A DNA stretch of 64,000 bases from Bauldia sp. (GCA_026126065.1 JAHCJY010000002.1:310001-374000), one strand, 5' to 3'; shown: positions 40,397-49,948, counted from the first letter of the stretch. Program-made: numbers and translations. The notes: a model not told the origin generated them from the letters alone.

Positions 40397-41203
40397 ATGG
40401 CCGCCGCTCGGACCCGTATTGCGATCGGCATCATCGCGCTGGCGGCGATACTCGCCGCGCGCTCGACCTCGGGTCAGCCCGCGCCTCCCGATCCCGCGCT
40501 GGCAGCCCGCATCGCGGCGGCCGATCTTGCCGCCGGCGAGGTACTCGCCTCGCAATGCACGATCTGCCACACGCTCACCGCTGGCGGCCCGACCCTGATC
40601 GGGCCGAACCTCTACGACATCGTCGGCGCTCCCATCGCCCGCACGGCGGGCTACGCCTACTCGCCGCCGATGGCGTCCCTCGGCGCTGCGGGCGGTACCT
40701 GGACGGTGGAGTTGCTCGACGCCTTCCTTGCGAGCCCCGCGACGACCGTGGTCGGCACCCGGATGGGCTTCGGAGGTCTTGCCAGCGAGACGGATCGCGC
40801 GAACCTGATCGGCTGGCTGCGCACGCAATCCGTCGCCCCGGCGGAGATGCCCGGCCTGGCGGCCGTCGACCCGACCACTCCGGTGTACGAGGCCTACCAG
40901 GCGGATCGCGGCCGCAACTACTACGGCGACAGCTGCGGCCTCTGCCACGGCCCGACTGCCGGCGGCGATACCGCGCCGCCGCTCAAGGGGCCGGTGTTCC
41001 AGGCCAACTGGAACGGCCGCACGGTGTGGGAGCTGTTCAACTACACGCGGCGGAACATGCCGGCGGACGCGCCCGGCGGCCTCGAGGACGAGCGGATCGC
41101 CCGCATCCTCGCCTACATCCTGCAGGAGAATGGCTACGAGGCTGGTCCCATGCCCTTCCGCGTCGACCGCGCCAGCCTCGAACAGCTCATCCTTCGCTTC
41201 TAG
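40397..41203 (+). CDS. diheme cytochrome c, exported
   Basis: A 268-residue periplasmic protein with signal peptide (IGIIALAAILAARSTSGQ). Two c-type domains are fused: the first has CTICH (Cys54, Cys57, His58) and a cytochrome c2-like body (GPNLYDIVGAPIARTAGY, LIGWLRT), the second has CGLCH (Cys180, Cys183, His184) and ends in a MPADAPGGLEDERIARILAY helix. It probably carries electrons between periplasmic enzymes and a terminal oxidase. AGGGGAG precedes the ATG. Confidence 0.92.
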   Translation: MAAARTRIAIGIIALAAILAARSTSGQPAPPDPALAARIAAADLAAGEVLASQCTICHTLTAGGPTLIGPNLYDIVGAPIARTAGYAYSPPMASLGAAGGTWTVELLDAFLASPATTVVGTRMGFGGLASETDRANLIGWLRTQSVAPAEMPGLAAVDPTTPVYEAYQADRGRNYYGDSCGLCHGPTAGGDTAPPLKGPVFQANWNGRTVWELFNYTRRNMPADAPGGLEDERIARILAYILQENGYEAGPMPFRVDRASLEQLILRF

Positions 41204-41507
41204 GACGGGTGGTGGACGGAACTCCGACGACTCGCCGCCAGCGGCAGCGGATGGTGCCATTGGCCGATAGTCAGGCGTCGTGACAATCGTTCAAGCCACT
41301 CTCCCAGTCGAGCAGGCCACTACTAACAGTGAGCCACCGCCCTTTTCCGCGGGGCATCGTGAGCTTGGGAGCTAGTTCTAAGAGGCCTGTTCGCGAGTTT
41401 TCCACCGCGGATTGCAAAGCCTTCTTCCCGTGATCCGACCCAGGGGGTTCACTCGGTATCGTTCAAGTATGATTCTATGAATGCACGGCCAGCGAAGGAG
41501 CCATCCG
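41204..41507. other. intergenic region before the low-GC cassette
   Basis: About 300 bases where base composition drops from the GC-rich backbone towards the cassette. A TATGAT at 41468-41473 could be a -10 box for the gene at 41508, but no good -35 pairs with it. No other feature is seen. Confidence 0.4.
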
Positions 41508-41696
41508 ATGAGGACGCGAGAAGCAGATATTTACCAAATACTTGCCACCGCACGAGCTCTTGGATTGAACCACATTCAACTCAAGGAGGCCGAATACATT
41601 GATGAAGTATTGCGCCAGGCGATTGGCATTGACGACCAGACACCAATGCTTCTAATTCATGATAGCTATCAAGGTTCGTACAAAAGTGTTCCATAG
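41508..41696 (+). CDS. hypothetical protein, 62 residues, in low-GC cassette
   Basis: A small acidic protein beginning MRTREADIYQILATARALGL, of unknown family. The ATG at 41508 has AAGGAG seven bases upstream, a strong ribosome site that argues it is real. Its last 45 bases overlap the 3' end of the opposing 206-residue gene. It may be a truncated remnant, since the end (YQGSYKSVP) shows no domain. Confidence 0.55.
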   Translation: MRTREADIYQILATARALGLNHIQLKEAEYIDEVLRQAIGIDDQTPMLLIHDSYQGSYKSVP

Positions 41697-42272
41697 AAAC
41701 ACGCCCGCAGCAAATACTAGAAGACAAAGTATCAGCCAGCGCGCCAAAGTAATAGATCGATTCTTCTGATCCCAAGTATGCTTTGACTCTTTCTGGACCT
41801 GAGCAATCATCTGATCGGCACTATTTGGATCCTTTGTCATGCCAACTACGGCACTTAGGCACAGATCCGCAAGTTTGTCCTTTTCGTCTTGAGACAAGGA
41901 CACATCAGCCGCGGCAATTACTGCCGCCTTGAACTGATCCTTGTCTCGCTGATCGTATGTCGCCAGATTTGTAACAAAGAATATCCTGTTCTCTAAGAAT
42001 AGATCGAAGTCCTTGAACCTCGCAATCTCCTCCGGACAGGTCAGGGAATGAAGTATGCGACCGAGAAAAATACAATAGCCAGCGAAGAAAATCAGTATAA
42101 GGGAGCCCGGAATTACGAACTCGACACCCAGAAACTGGGCAACCAGTGGCGCGCTCAGCTCAAGTAGTGGAATAGCAAAAACGCTAAAATAGCCGATGCG
42201 TTCCGACCAAGGGCCCAAGGCCTTAGCTAGGCTTGACCACAGCGAAGCTTTTCGAAGCGCGGCGATCAACAA
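41652..42272 (-). CDS. hypothetical membrane protein in low-GC cassette
   Basis: A 206-residue protein with two adjacent helices (about residues 28-50 and 53-72), a ~105-residue soluble region rich in charged residues (FKAAVIAAADVSLSQDEKDK, QKESKHTWDQK), and one C-terminal helix (ARWLILCLLVFAAGVFLW). I recognise no family. Hand counts on sample lines give about 43-48% GC against a clearly higher background. It starts two bases after the preceding gene, as the last of a three-gene operon. Confidence 0.7.
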   Translation of the reverse strand: MLIAALRKASLWSSLAKALGPWSERIGYFSVFAIPLLELSAPLVAQFLGVEFVIPGSLILIFFAGYCIFLGRILHSLTCPEEIARFKDFDLFLENRIFFVTNLATYDQRDKDQFKAAVIAAADVSLSQDEKDKLADLCLSAVVGMTKDPNSADQMIAQVQKESKHTWDQKNRSITLARWLILCLLVFAAGVFLWNTFVRTLIAIMN

Positions 42273-42274
42273 TG

Positions 42275-42565
42275 CTACCTGATAGACTGTTGCCGTTTGA
42301 CCTCCTTGATGACATTATTCTTGGCGGTCACCACCGTCGCCTTACGTGCGGCGTCCTTGACCTTCGCCGAATAGCGGACTGAGTGCTCCTTCTCGATCGC
42401 CGTCACGAGTTCGTCGGTGAGGGATCGCATGACTCTCGCAAACTTCATGCCACTTAGCGAGCCGCGAGACGTGCCGGAATCAGGCTGGACGGGTATCTTT
42501 ACGCCAGCGGCCACGGGTTTCTTCTTGGCCGCGCGCTGTGACAGTACTCGGTACGTCTTCTTCAT
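42275..42565 (-). CDS. hypothetical basic protein in low-GC cassette
   Basis: A 96-residue, strongly basic protein: Lys/Arg-rich start (MKKTYRVLSQRAAKKKPVAA), a helical middle (FARVMRSLTDELVTAIEKEH) and a basic end (NNVIKEVKRQQSIR). It may bind nucleic acid, but that is a guess from charge alone. It lies 10 bases after the 62-residue gene and 2 bases before the membrane protein gene. Confidence 0.65.
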   Translation of the reverse strand: MKKTYRVLSQRAAKKKPVAAGVKIPVQPDSGTSRGSLSGMKFARVMRSLTDELVTAIEKEHSVRYSAKVKDAARKATVVTAKNNVIKEVKRQQSIR

Positions 42566-42575
42566 CTCTCACTCC

Positions 42576-42764
42576 TCACGCCGACCGTGTCGCAAGGACG
42601 CCGATCACCTGTCGATTGATTTCTTGCCGAACCAGCGCCTCAAGGTCGGACGCGGCGAGGTTCTTCTTCTCGTTCGCCAAACGGCGACGCACGTAATCAG
42701 CGGCTCGCTCATCAAATCGCAGTTTCTGCTTCAGTTTCTCAATGTCCTCAGCTGTCACACTCAT
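42576..42764 (-). CDS. hypothetical helical protein in low-GC cassette
   Basis: A 62-residue, probably all-helical protein (TAEDIEKLKQKLRFDERAAD, NEKKNLAASDLEALVRQEIN). The ATG at 42764 is chosen over one at 42785 because AAGG is seven bases before it. It is the first gene of the three-gene minus-strand cassette and ends 10 bases before the next. No family recognised. Confidence 0.65.
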   Translation of the reverse strand: MSVTAEDIEKLKQKLRFDERAADYVRRRLANEKKNLAASDLEALVRQEINRQVIGVLATRSA

Positions 42765-42842
42765 GTTTCGACCTTGCGCTCTCAAAAGTAGGAATGGCGT
42801 GTATCACTACTTAAGGGAGACGATGCCACAACTCAACCGAAA

Positions 42843-45293
42843 CTACGAGGTCTTCAGCGGCACCTTGGGGACGAGCCCCGTGCGTCGCCCGCTGCCGCCA
42901 CCATTGTCCGGCGGACCGGACTTCGGCGGCGGCGTCTTCTTCACGAGCTTCCGCCGCGGCTTGGCGCGCTTCTTCGGCTGCGGGATCGGCTCCGGCTTCG
43001 GCCTGACCGGCCCCTCGGCCATCGGCTCCAGCTTTAGCGTGCGCTCCTTGCCGGTGCCCTCAACCGAGACGCGGACCATCCCGCCCGACTTCAGCCGGCC
43101 GAACAGAACCTCGTCGGCAAGCGGCTGCTTGATGTGTTCCTGGATGACGCGGGCGAGCGGCCGCGCGCCCATCTTCTGGTCGTAGCCCTTGACCGCAAGC
43201 CACTCGACCGCCTCGTCGGTGAGGTCGAAGATGACGCCACGGTCGGCGAGCTGCGCCTCGAGCTGAAGGACGAACTTCCGCACGACCTGATGGACGACCT
43301 CGGCCGGCAAATTGCCGAACGGCACGATGGCATCGAGCCGGTTACGGAACTCGGGCGCGAACAGCCGCTCGATGGCCTCCATGTCCTCGCCGGTACGGGT
43401 CGCGCTGCCGAAGCCGATGGCAGCCTTGGCCATGTCGGACGCGCCCGCGTTGGTCGTCATGATCAGGATCACGTTGCGGAAGTCGACCTGCTTGCCGTTG
43501 TGGTCGGTCAGCTTGCCGTGATCCATGACCTGCAGGAGGATGTTGAACAGGTCCGGATGCGCCTTCTCGATCTCGTCCAGGAGGAGGACGCAGTGCGGAT
43601 GCTGGTCGACGCCGTCGGTGAGGAGGCCGCCCTGGTCAAAGCCGACATAGCCGGGCGGCGCGCCGATGAGACGCGAGACCGTGTGCCGCTCCATGTACTC
43701 CGACATGTCGAAGCGGATCAGCTCGACGCCGAGCGAGGCGGCAAGCTGCTTGGCGACTTCCGTCTTGCCGACGCCGGTCGGACCCGAGAACAGGTATGAG
43801 CCGATCGGCTTCTCCGGCTCCCGAAGGCCCGCGCGCGCCAGCTTGATCGCCGACGACAGCTTCTCGATCGCGAGTTCCTGGCCGTAGACGGTACGCTTCA
43901 GCGTTGCCTCGAGGTTGCGGAGAACCTCGGCGTCATCCTTCGAGACCGTCTTGGGCGGGATGCGCGCCATCGTGGCGATCGTGATCTCGATCTCCTTGAC
44001 GCCGATCGTCTTCCGCCGCTTGGACTCGGGCAGCAGCATCTGCGAAGCGCCGGTTTCGTCGATCACATCGATCGCCTTGTCCGGCAGCTTGCGGTCGTTG
44101 ATGTAGCGGGCCGCGAGTTCGACCGCCGAAACGATGGCATCGTTGGTGTAGCGGACCTTGTGGAACTCCTCGAAGTACGGCTTGAGGCCCTTCAGGATCT
44201 CGATCGTATCCGGCACCGACGGCTCGTTGACATCGATCTTCTGGAAGCGCCGCACGAGCGCGCGGTCCTTCTCGAAGAACTGGCGGTACTCCTTGTACGT
44301 CGTCGAGCCGATGCAGCGGATCGCCCCGCCGGCGAGGGCCGGCTTGAGGAGGTTCGATGCATCCATGGCACCGCCCGAGGTCGCACCGGCCCCGATGACC
44401 GTGTGGATCTCGTCAATGAACATGATCGCGCCCGGAAACTCCTCGATCTCCTTGACGACCTGCTTGAGCCGCTCCTCGAAGTCGCCGCGGTAGCGCGTGC
44501 CGGCGAGCAGCGTGCCCATGTCGAGCGAGAAGATGGTCGAATCCTGGAGGACTTCGGGGACGTCCTTCTCGACGATCCGCTTGGCGAGCCCCTCTGCGAT
44601 GGCGGTCTTGCCGACGCCCGGATCACCCACGAAGAGCGGGTTGTTCTTCTGGCGGCGGCACAGGACCTGGATCGTGCGCTGGAGTTCGGAATCGCGGCCG
44701 ATGAGCGGGTCGATCTTCCCGGCCTTGGCCTTCTCGTTCAGATTGACGCAATACGCCTCGAGCGCATCGGCCTTCTTCTTGGAGTCCGTCCGACCCTCCA
44801 CGGTTGCAGCGTCGTCATCAACGCCGCGCACCGGGCGCGACTCCGATTGCCCGGCCCGCTTGGCGATGCCGTGGCTGATGTAGTTGACCGCGTCGTAGCG
44901 GGTCATGTCCTGCTCCTGCAGGAAGTACGCCGCATGGCTCTCGCGCTCGGCGAAGATCGCAACCAGCACGTTGGCGCCGGTGACTTCCTCGCGGCCGGAC
45001 GACTGGACATGGATCACCGCGCGCTGGATGACGCGCTGGAAACCGGCCGTGGGCTTTGAATCCTCCTCGCCCTCCGTGGCGAGGTTCGCAAGTTCGGTGT
45101 CGATGTATTCGGTCAGGCTGCGGCGCAGCGTGTCGAGGTCGACGTTGCAGGCGCGCATCACGGCCGCCGCGTCCTGGTCGTCGGTAAGGGCAAGCAGGAG
45201 GTGTTCGAGCGTGGCATATTCCTGATGCCGCTCGTTCGCGTGGGCGAGAGCCTGGTGCAGCGCCTTTTCAAGGCTACGAGAGAATGACGGCAC
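42843..45293 (-). CDS. clpA: ATP-dependent Clp protease ATPase subunit ClpA
   Basis: An 816-residue unfoldase that feeds substrates to ClpP. The N domain ([20 protein letters not shown]), first AAA+ module (Walker [18 protein letters not shown], Walker [15 protein letters not shown]) and second AAA+ module ([29 protein letters not shown]) are complete. The C terminus carries ~55 extra residues rich in Pro, Lys and Arg ([18 protein letters not shown]) not found in E. coli ClpA. The start is a GTG at 45293 with GAGG upstream, nine bases after the clpS stop. Confidence 0.97.
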   Translation of the reverse strand: MPSFSRSLEKALHQALAHANERHQEYATLEHLLLALTDDQDAAAVMRACNVDLDTLRRSLTEYIDTELANLATEGEEDSKPTAGFQRVIQRAVIHVQSSGREEVTGANVLVAIFAERESHAAYFLQEQDMTRYDAVNYISHGIAKRAGQSESRPVRGVDDDAATVEGRTDSKKKADALEAYCVNLNEKAKAGKIDPLIGRDSELQRTIQVLCRRQKNNPLFVGDPGVGKTAIAEGLAKRIVEKDVPEVLQDSTIFSLDMGTLLAGTRYRGDFEERLKQVVKEIEEFPGAIMFIDEIHTVIGAGATSGGAMDASNLLKPALAGGAIRCIGSTTYKEYRQFFEKDRALVRRFQKIDVNEPSVPDTIEILKGLKPYFEEFHKVRYTNDAIVSAVELAARYINDRKLPDKAIDVIDETGASQMLLPESKRRKTIGVKEIEITIATMARIPPKTVSKDDAEVLRNLEATLKRTVYGQELAIEKLSSAIKLARAGLREPEKPIGSYLFSGPTGVGKTEVAKQLAASLGVELIRFDMSEYMERHTVSRLIGAPPGYVGFDQGGLLTDGVDQHPHCVLLLDEIEKAHPDLFNILLQVMDHGKLTDHNGKQVDFRNVILIMTTNAGASDMAKAAIGFGSATRTGEDMEAIERLFAPEFRNRLDAIVPFGNLPAEVVHQVVRKFVLQLEAQLADRGVIFDLTDEAVEWLAVKGYDQKMGARPLARVIQEHIKQPLADEVLFGRLKSGGMVRVSVEGTGKERTLKLEPMAEGPVRPKPEPIPQPKKRAKPRRKLVKKTPPPKSGPPDNGGGSGRRTGLVPKVPLKTS

Positions 45294-45302
45294 TTAGGTT
45301 CC

Positions 45303-45620
45303 TCACTTCTTCTCCATCACGCATTGCAGCGGATGCTGGTGCTTCCGCGCAAAATCCATCACCTGCGTGACCTTCGTCTCGGCTACTTCGAATGTATAGA
45401 CCCCGCACTCGCCCACGCCGTGCTGGTGCACGTGGAGCATGATGCGGGTCGCATCCTCGCGATCCTTCTGGAAAAACTGCTCCAGCACATGCACGACGAA
45501 CTCCATAGGGGTGTAGTCGTCGTTCAGCAGCAGCACCCGGTATAGGCTCGGCCGCTTCGTCTTTGGTTTCGTCTTCGTCGATATGCCGACGCGGACGTCA
45601 TCGTCATCGGCTCGCCGCAT
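45303..45620 (-). CDS. clpS: ClpA adaptor protein ClpS
   Basis: A 105-residue adaptor that delivers N-degron proteins to Clp[21 protein letters not shown] holds the Asp and Met of the N-end binding pocket, and [19 protein letters not shown] carries the His of the pocket. The N-terminal tail is charged. It forms an operon with clpA. Confidence 0.97.
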   Translation of the reverse strand: MRRADDDDVRVGISTKTKPKTKRPSLYRVLLLNDDYTPMEFVVHVLEQFFQKDREDATRIMLHVHQHGVGECGVYTFEVAETKVTQVMDFARKHQHPLQCVMEKK

Positions 45621-46204
45621 GCTGTGTCAAATGTCCCTTACGCTCGTGCCCGGAATGGAATCCTGCCGAGAATCCCCCGCGCCCGCAATCGGCCACGTTC
45701 GAATTACACCGGGGGCTGGTCGTGAGGGCAAGGCGCGGAAGGACACGGGAGGCAATATGGGGCGCACCTGCGGCGATTGTTAGGGCGGCCGGACGACCCC
45801 ACGGCGACGCGTGTGCGCTGTGATCGGGGGTGCGACCATGAGCATCGGTCCGGCCCCGGACCGATGCCGCGAAATGCAAGGCGGTCCCTGGCCGGAAGGC
45901 CACACGCAAGTCCAAACCGCTTGTCCGGTCTCAACGTTCCGGATCGACGTGCCTTACGGTTTACGCTTTCGTAACGGCAATCGACCAAGCTTCGTGTGGG
46001 TCCGATGGGCCGTTTTCCGGACGTACCGGGAGCGGCCGGTCGACCTGCCTTCTGGAACTTCGTCTGCGGGTGTCGTGCTGCGGCCGCCTGGCCGTGGCCT
46101 CTCCGATTTGCGTCCTCATGGACGCCCCGGAGCACCCCTGTCCGGTGTAGGGCGCCGGCCGTTGGCCGCGGCCGCGCGCAGTGTGTGTGGAGAGTACGGC
46201 GGGA
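45621..46204. other. divergent intergenic region between clpS and the carboxypeptidase gene
   Basis: A 584-base gap holding the promoters for two divergent genes. Its only striking feature is the inverted repeat at 45842-45867. Open frames here look like noise: no ribosome site, no recognisable protein. Confidence 0.45.
45842..45867. repeat. long perfect inverted repeat
   Basis: GCATCGGTCCGG-CC-CCGGACCGATGC is a perfect 12-base inverted repeat with almost no spacer. No T tract follows on either strand, so it does not look like a terminator; it may be a protein-binding site or a cruciform. Confidence 0.6.
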
Positions 46205-47533
46205 ATGCTCGGCAGGCGTGGTCTTCTCAAGCGGCTCTCCCGTTCCATCGCCGCCCTGGCGATCGCCTTCTCCGCCGCCCTGACGGTCCAGCCCGCACGG
46301 GCCGCCGACGCCAACTACGCCTCGATCGTGATCGACGCCAAGACCGGCGAGGTCCTCTATTCGCGGAACGCCGACGCGCCGCGCTACCCCGCCTCGCTCA
46401 CCAAGATGATGACGCTCTACCTGCTGTTCGAAGACCTCGAGCGCGGCCGCGTCACCCTCCGCACCCGCCTCGACGTTTCGGCGAACGCCGCCGCCCAGGC
46501 GCCTACCAAGCTCGGTGTCCCGGCCGGATCGACGATCCGCGTCGAGGACGCGATCCTCGCCCTCGTCACGAAATCCGCCAACGATGTCGCCGTGGTCATC
46601 GCCGAGAACCTCGCCGGCAGCGTGTCGGCCTTCGCCACGCGCATGACGACGACCGCGCGCGCGCTCGGCATGACGCGCACCACCTTCCAGAACCCGCACG
46701 GCCTGCCGAATTCGAACCAGGTCACGACGGCGCGCGACATGGCCACCCTCGGCCGCGCCCTGCAGGACCGTTTCCCGCAGTACTACGGGTATTTTTCGAC
46801 CCAGTCCTTCACCTGGAACGGGGTCCGGATCAACAACCACAACAACCTCCTCGGCCTGGAGGGCGTTGACGGCATCAAGACGGGCTACACCAACGCGTCC
46901 GGCTACAATCTCGTGACCTCCATCCACCGCGACAACCGCTACGTTGTTGCCGTCGTGATGGGCGGGGACACCGCCGCATGGCGCGACCAGCACATGCGGG
47001 ACCTCCTCAACACCTATCTCCCGCGCGCGTCGACCGGGGCGCGGACCGCGCCGCTCGTGATCGCCGCGGCAGCCACCGTTCCGCCGCCGCTCCCGCGCGT
47101 GAATCCCATCCGCACCGACCCGATCATGACCGCCGCGATTCCCGTCCCGAACGCTGCCGCCCCCGTGATGGTGGCGGCAGCGGGTCCCGTGGCTGTGCCC
47201 GCTCCCATCCCCGCCCCGGCGGCTCCCGCCGGCGGACCCGACGCGATCGCGGTCCTCGCTCAGGGCGACTTCGAGTTCGGTCCGCCCCCGGCGACGGGCT
47301 GGCGGATCCAGATCGGCGCGTTCCCGCTCGAGAACTCGGCGCAGGCGGTGCTTGCCCGCGCGATGCAGGTGGAAAGCATGCTGGCCGACAAGGTGCCCTA
47401 CACCGAGACGGTCGTCGTGAATGGAGCCACACACTACCGCGCGCGTTTCGGCGGATTCGCCAGCAGCGACGCGGCTCAGGCTGCCTGTGCCCGCCTCATG
47501 ACACAGGACTTCGCCTGCTACCCCACGCAGTAG
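46205..47533 (+). CDS. D-alanyl-D-alanine carboxypeptidase with C-terminal SPOR domain
   Basis: A 442-residue exported penicillin-binding protein (S11 family). After a signal sequence (SRSIAALAIAFSAALTVQPARA) the catalytic motifs appear as PASLTKMM (SxxK), KSANDVAVVIAEN (SxN) and GVDGIKTGYTNASGYN (KTG). A Pro/Ala linker leads to a SPOR domain (GWRIQIGAFPLENSAQAV) that binds denuded peptidoglycan at the septum. The enzyme trims the terminal D-Ala of peptidoglycan stems. The ATG at 46205 is used; an in-frame GTG at 46181 is the alternative. Confidence 0.93.
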   Translation: MLGRRGLLKRLSRSIAALAIAFSAALTVQPARAADANYASIVIDAKTGEVLYSRNADAPRYPASLTKMMTLYLLFEDLERGRVTLRTRLDVSANAAAQAPTKLGVPAGSTIRVEDAILALVTKSANDVAVVIAENLAGSVSAFATRMTTTARALGMTRTTFQNPHGLPNSNQVTTARDMATLGRALQDRFPQYYGYFSTQSFTWNGVRINNHNNLLGLEGVDGIKTGYTNASGYNLVTSIHRDNRYVVAVVMGGDTAAWRDQHMRDLLNTYLPRASTGARTAPLVIAAAATVPPPLPRVNPIRTDPIMTAAIPVPNAAAPVMVAAAGPVAVPAPIPAPAAPAGGPDAIAVLAQGDFEFGPPPATGWRIQIGAFPLENSAQAVLARAMQVESMLADKVPYTETVVVNGATHYRARFGGFASSDAAQAACARLMTQDFACYPTQ

Positions 47534-47567
47534 CAGGTCGATAACGAACTGATGGTGTACTGCGTCG

Positions 47568-48284
47568 TCAGGAGTTGGAACGATGTCGGCTGAGAAGTCG
47601 ATCCTTGGCCAGGTTGATGCGGCTGGCGAGGAACGTAGATCCCCCGCGATCAGGGTGTACCCCTTTGAGCAGCCGGCGGTGGGCCGCCCGGATTTCGGCC
47701 TGGCCGGCGCCGGGCGCAAGGCCAAGGACCTCATAAGCCTGCTCATCAGTCATGGCGCCCGGATCCGGCGCGCCGCCCGCCCCCGCACCCGGATCCGCCT
47801 CACCGTCTTCACGCCAGAGGGGGAATCGGCGGTCGAGATAAGCTTCGACTAGCGCGGCGCTGTCGGGATCGACGGCGGCCTCGCCCAGCAACACCCGGAG
47901 ATCGGTCTCGTCGAGATCGTCGAGGCTGCGCCCGGCGAACGTCCCTTCGGTCACACGACCGGTCAGCCGGCCGCTGTCATGGTCGAGCGATGCTTCCACA
48001 AACCGCGAAGCGACCCGAGACGCCTTCCCTTCGCTCTTCTTGCCGCCACCGAGGTCGAACGCGCCTATGCGCCCTCGGAACAGCGCACCGATGCCGAGCG
48101 CCACGGCCGGAACGCCGAGGAAGAACTGCCGGCCAAAGATCAGCAGCCCGCCAATGCCGATGAGCCCGAAGGCGATGACATAGCGGCCGATCCGCGTCAG
48201 CGTTTTCGGGTCGGCCGTGGCGATGAGCCGGACCACACCGTAGAGTATGCCCAGGACGAGCGCCGCGCCGATGACGTACTGCAT
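47568..48284 (-). CDS. membrane protein with C-terminal J domain
   Basis: A 238-residue protein with two or three N-terminal helices, a middle region (GRLTGRVTEGTFAGRSLDDL, YLDRRFPLWRE) and a C-terminal J-like domain (TDEQAYEVLGLAPGAGQAEI) with the essential HPD in LKGVHPDRGGS. This layout is typical of alphaproteobacterial DjlA-like proteins that recruit DnaK to the membrane. It follows the VWA gene by three bases. Confidence 0.88.
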   Translation of the reverse strand: MQYVIGAALVLGILYGVVRLIATADPKTLTRIGRYVIAFGLIGIGGLLIFGRQFFLGVPAVALGIGALFRGRIGAFDLGGGKKSEGKASRVASRFVEASLDHDSGRLTGRVTEGTFAGRSLDDLDETDLRVLLGEAAVDPDSAALVEAYLDRRFPLWREDGEADPGAGAGGAPDPGAMTDEQAYEVLGLAPGAGQAEIRAAHRRLLKGVHPDRGGSTFLASRINLAKDRLLSRHRSNS

Positions 48285-48287
48285 CTG

Positions 48288-49013
48288 CTAGCGGAGTTGC
48301 TCGAGGAGAAGCTGTGCCTTGTCTCCTCCTGCGGCGAGCGCCTTCCGGCCGCCGGCGGCGAAGGTCGCAACCGCCCGCAGGAGCGCCGCGAGCTCTCGTG
48401 CCGAACTGCGGTCGAACCGCGCGTAGGCCCCCTTCGTCAGCCGGGCGATCTCGCGAAAGGCGCGTTCGACGGAGGGATCCCTGCCCTCCTGGAACACGAA
48501 CACCGGCACTCCGAGCAGCCCCAGTTTCCCGGCGCGGTCCGCCACGCTGTCCACCGCTTCCTCGAAAGCGTCGCCGATGAACACCATCGCCTGCACCCGC
48601 TGCTTCTGCGTCTCGCTGCGGGCATGGGCGAGGAGTTTACCGATCTGCGTCTTCCCGGCACGGACATCGATGCCCGTCATGAGGTCCCTGAGCGCTGCTG
48701 CATTGCCTACCCACTTGCTGGCGCGACACTCGCCGAAGCCGCGATAGTAGACGAGTTGCACGTCGAGGGAGCCGACCTTCGCCGCCTCGTCGAACATCTC
48801 CGACTGGAGCGCCATCGCGGTATCCCACGTCGGCTGGCGGCTCATCGTGGCGTCGAGGGAAAAGATGAGGCGTCCCCGCGCGCCGGCGGTCGGCGCCATG
48901 CGTCTGATCTCGGCAAGGAACTCCGCGACTTCGTTCCGGGGCGCGGTTGCGGGCGTACCCGCTTCGCTGCGGGCCGTGGGCGTGGTGTCGCGGGGTCTGG
49001 TTGGGCTCGCCAT
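48288..49013 (-). CDS. VWA-domain-like protein
   Basis: A 241-residue soluble protein. GRLIFSLDATMSRQPTWDTA is a VWA-type strand with an Asp-x-Thr-x-Ser variant of the metal site, followed by VQLVYYRGFGECRASKW, KTQIGKLLAHA and QAMVFIGDAFEE, the usual alternating strands and helices. Function unknown. It is coupled to the J-domain gene downstream, which suggests a joint role. Confidence 0.8.
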   Translation of the reverse strand: MASPTRPRDTTPTARSEAGTPATAPRNEVAEFLAEIRRMAPTAGARGRLIFSLDATMSRQPTWDTAMALQSEMFDEAAKVGSLDVQLVYYRGFGECRASKWVGNAAALRDLMTGIDVRAGKTQIGKLLAHARSETQKQRVQAMVFIGDAFEEAVDSVADRAGKLGLLGVPVFVFQEGRDPSVERAFREIARLTKGAYARFDRSSARELAALLRAVATFAAGGRKALAAGGDKAQLLLEQLR

Positions 49014-49099
49014 TTCAAGGGGTGCGATGTGGATGCCTGCCCCTTAACATGGCTCCTTCACGCCCCCGCGCAATGGTCTTCGCTTCGCAAGGTCCGTCC

Positions 49100-49948
49100 A
49101 TGTCGACTCCTCCGCCCACCGATGACACCGTCGCCGGCATCCGCGCGCGGGTCGCCGCATGGCGCGCCGCGGGCGAGCGGGTCGGCTTCGTGCCGACGAT
49201 GGGTGCGCTTCACGCGGGCCATCTCGCGCTCGTGCGCACGGCGCGGCGATCTGCGGAGCGCGTCGTCGTCTCGGTCTTCGTCAACCCGACCCAGTTCGCC
49301 CCGACCGAGGATTTCAGCGCCTATCCGCGCGACCTTGCCGGCGACCTTTCGAAACTCGCGAGCGTCGAAGCGGACGCCGTGTTCGCGCCGACGACGACCG
49401 AAATGTACCCGCAGGGGTTCGCCACGCAGGTGAGCGTCGGCGGCCCCGCGATCGGGCTCGAAACCGACTTCCGGCCGCATTTCTTCGCGGGGGTCGCCAC
49501 CGTCGTCGCAAAACTCCTCATCGCGGTCGGACCGGATGTCGCCGTCTTCGGCGAGAAGGACTTCCAGCAGTTCCTCGTCGTCCGCCGGCTCGTCGCCGAC
49601 CTCCGCCTGCCGGTCGAGGTCGTCGGCCACCCCATCGAGCGCGAGGCCGACGGCCTCGCCCTCTCCTCGCGCAACGCGTATCTGTCGCCCGAGGAGCGGG
49701 CGACGGCGCCGGAGATTTACGCCGCGCTCACCGAAGCGGCCCTCGCCATTCGCTCGGGGACGGATGCGCAAGCGGCCCTGAGCGCTGCGCGCGGGCGCCT
49801 CGCGGCTTCGGGCTTCGTCGTTGACTACGTCGAGCTCCGCAACGCCGAGGACCTTTCGCCGGCCGAAACGCCGCCGCACGGGCCGTTGCGCCTCCTCGCG
49901 GCCGCGCGGCTGGGGCGCACCCGGCTGATCGACAACATTCCGCTCTAG
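49100..49948 (+). CDS. panC: pantoate--beta-alanine ligase
   Basis: A 282-residue coenzyme A pathway enzyme joining pantoate and beta-alanine with ATP. VGFVPTMGALHAGHLALVR holds the nucleotide-binding HxGH, SVFVNPTQFAPTEDFSAYPR the substrate region, FGEKDFQQFLVVRRLV the conserved mid motif and LALSSRNAYLSPEER the KMSKS-like loop. The ATG at 49100 has AAGG seven bases ahead. It converges with nnr, with a 4-base overlap. Confidence 0.97.
   Translation: MSTPPPTDDTVAGIRARVAAWRAAGERVGFVPTMGALHAGHLALVRTARRSAERVVVSVFVNPTQFAPTEDFSAYPRDLAGDLSKLASVEADAVFAPTTTEMYPQGFATQVSVGGPAIGLETDFRPHFFAGVATVVAKLLIAVGPDVAVFGEKDFQQFLVVRRLVADLRLPVEVVGHPIEREADGLALSSRNAYLSPEERATAPEIYAALTEAALAIRSGTDAQAALSAARGRLAASGFVVDYVELRNAEDLSPAETPPHGPLRLLAAARLGRTRLIDNIPL

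Noticed and set aside
45704..47746. A 680-codon minus-strand frame opposite the carboxypeptidase
   Set aside because: The plus-strand gene has all three penicillin-binding motifs and a SPOR domain.
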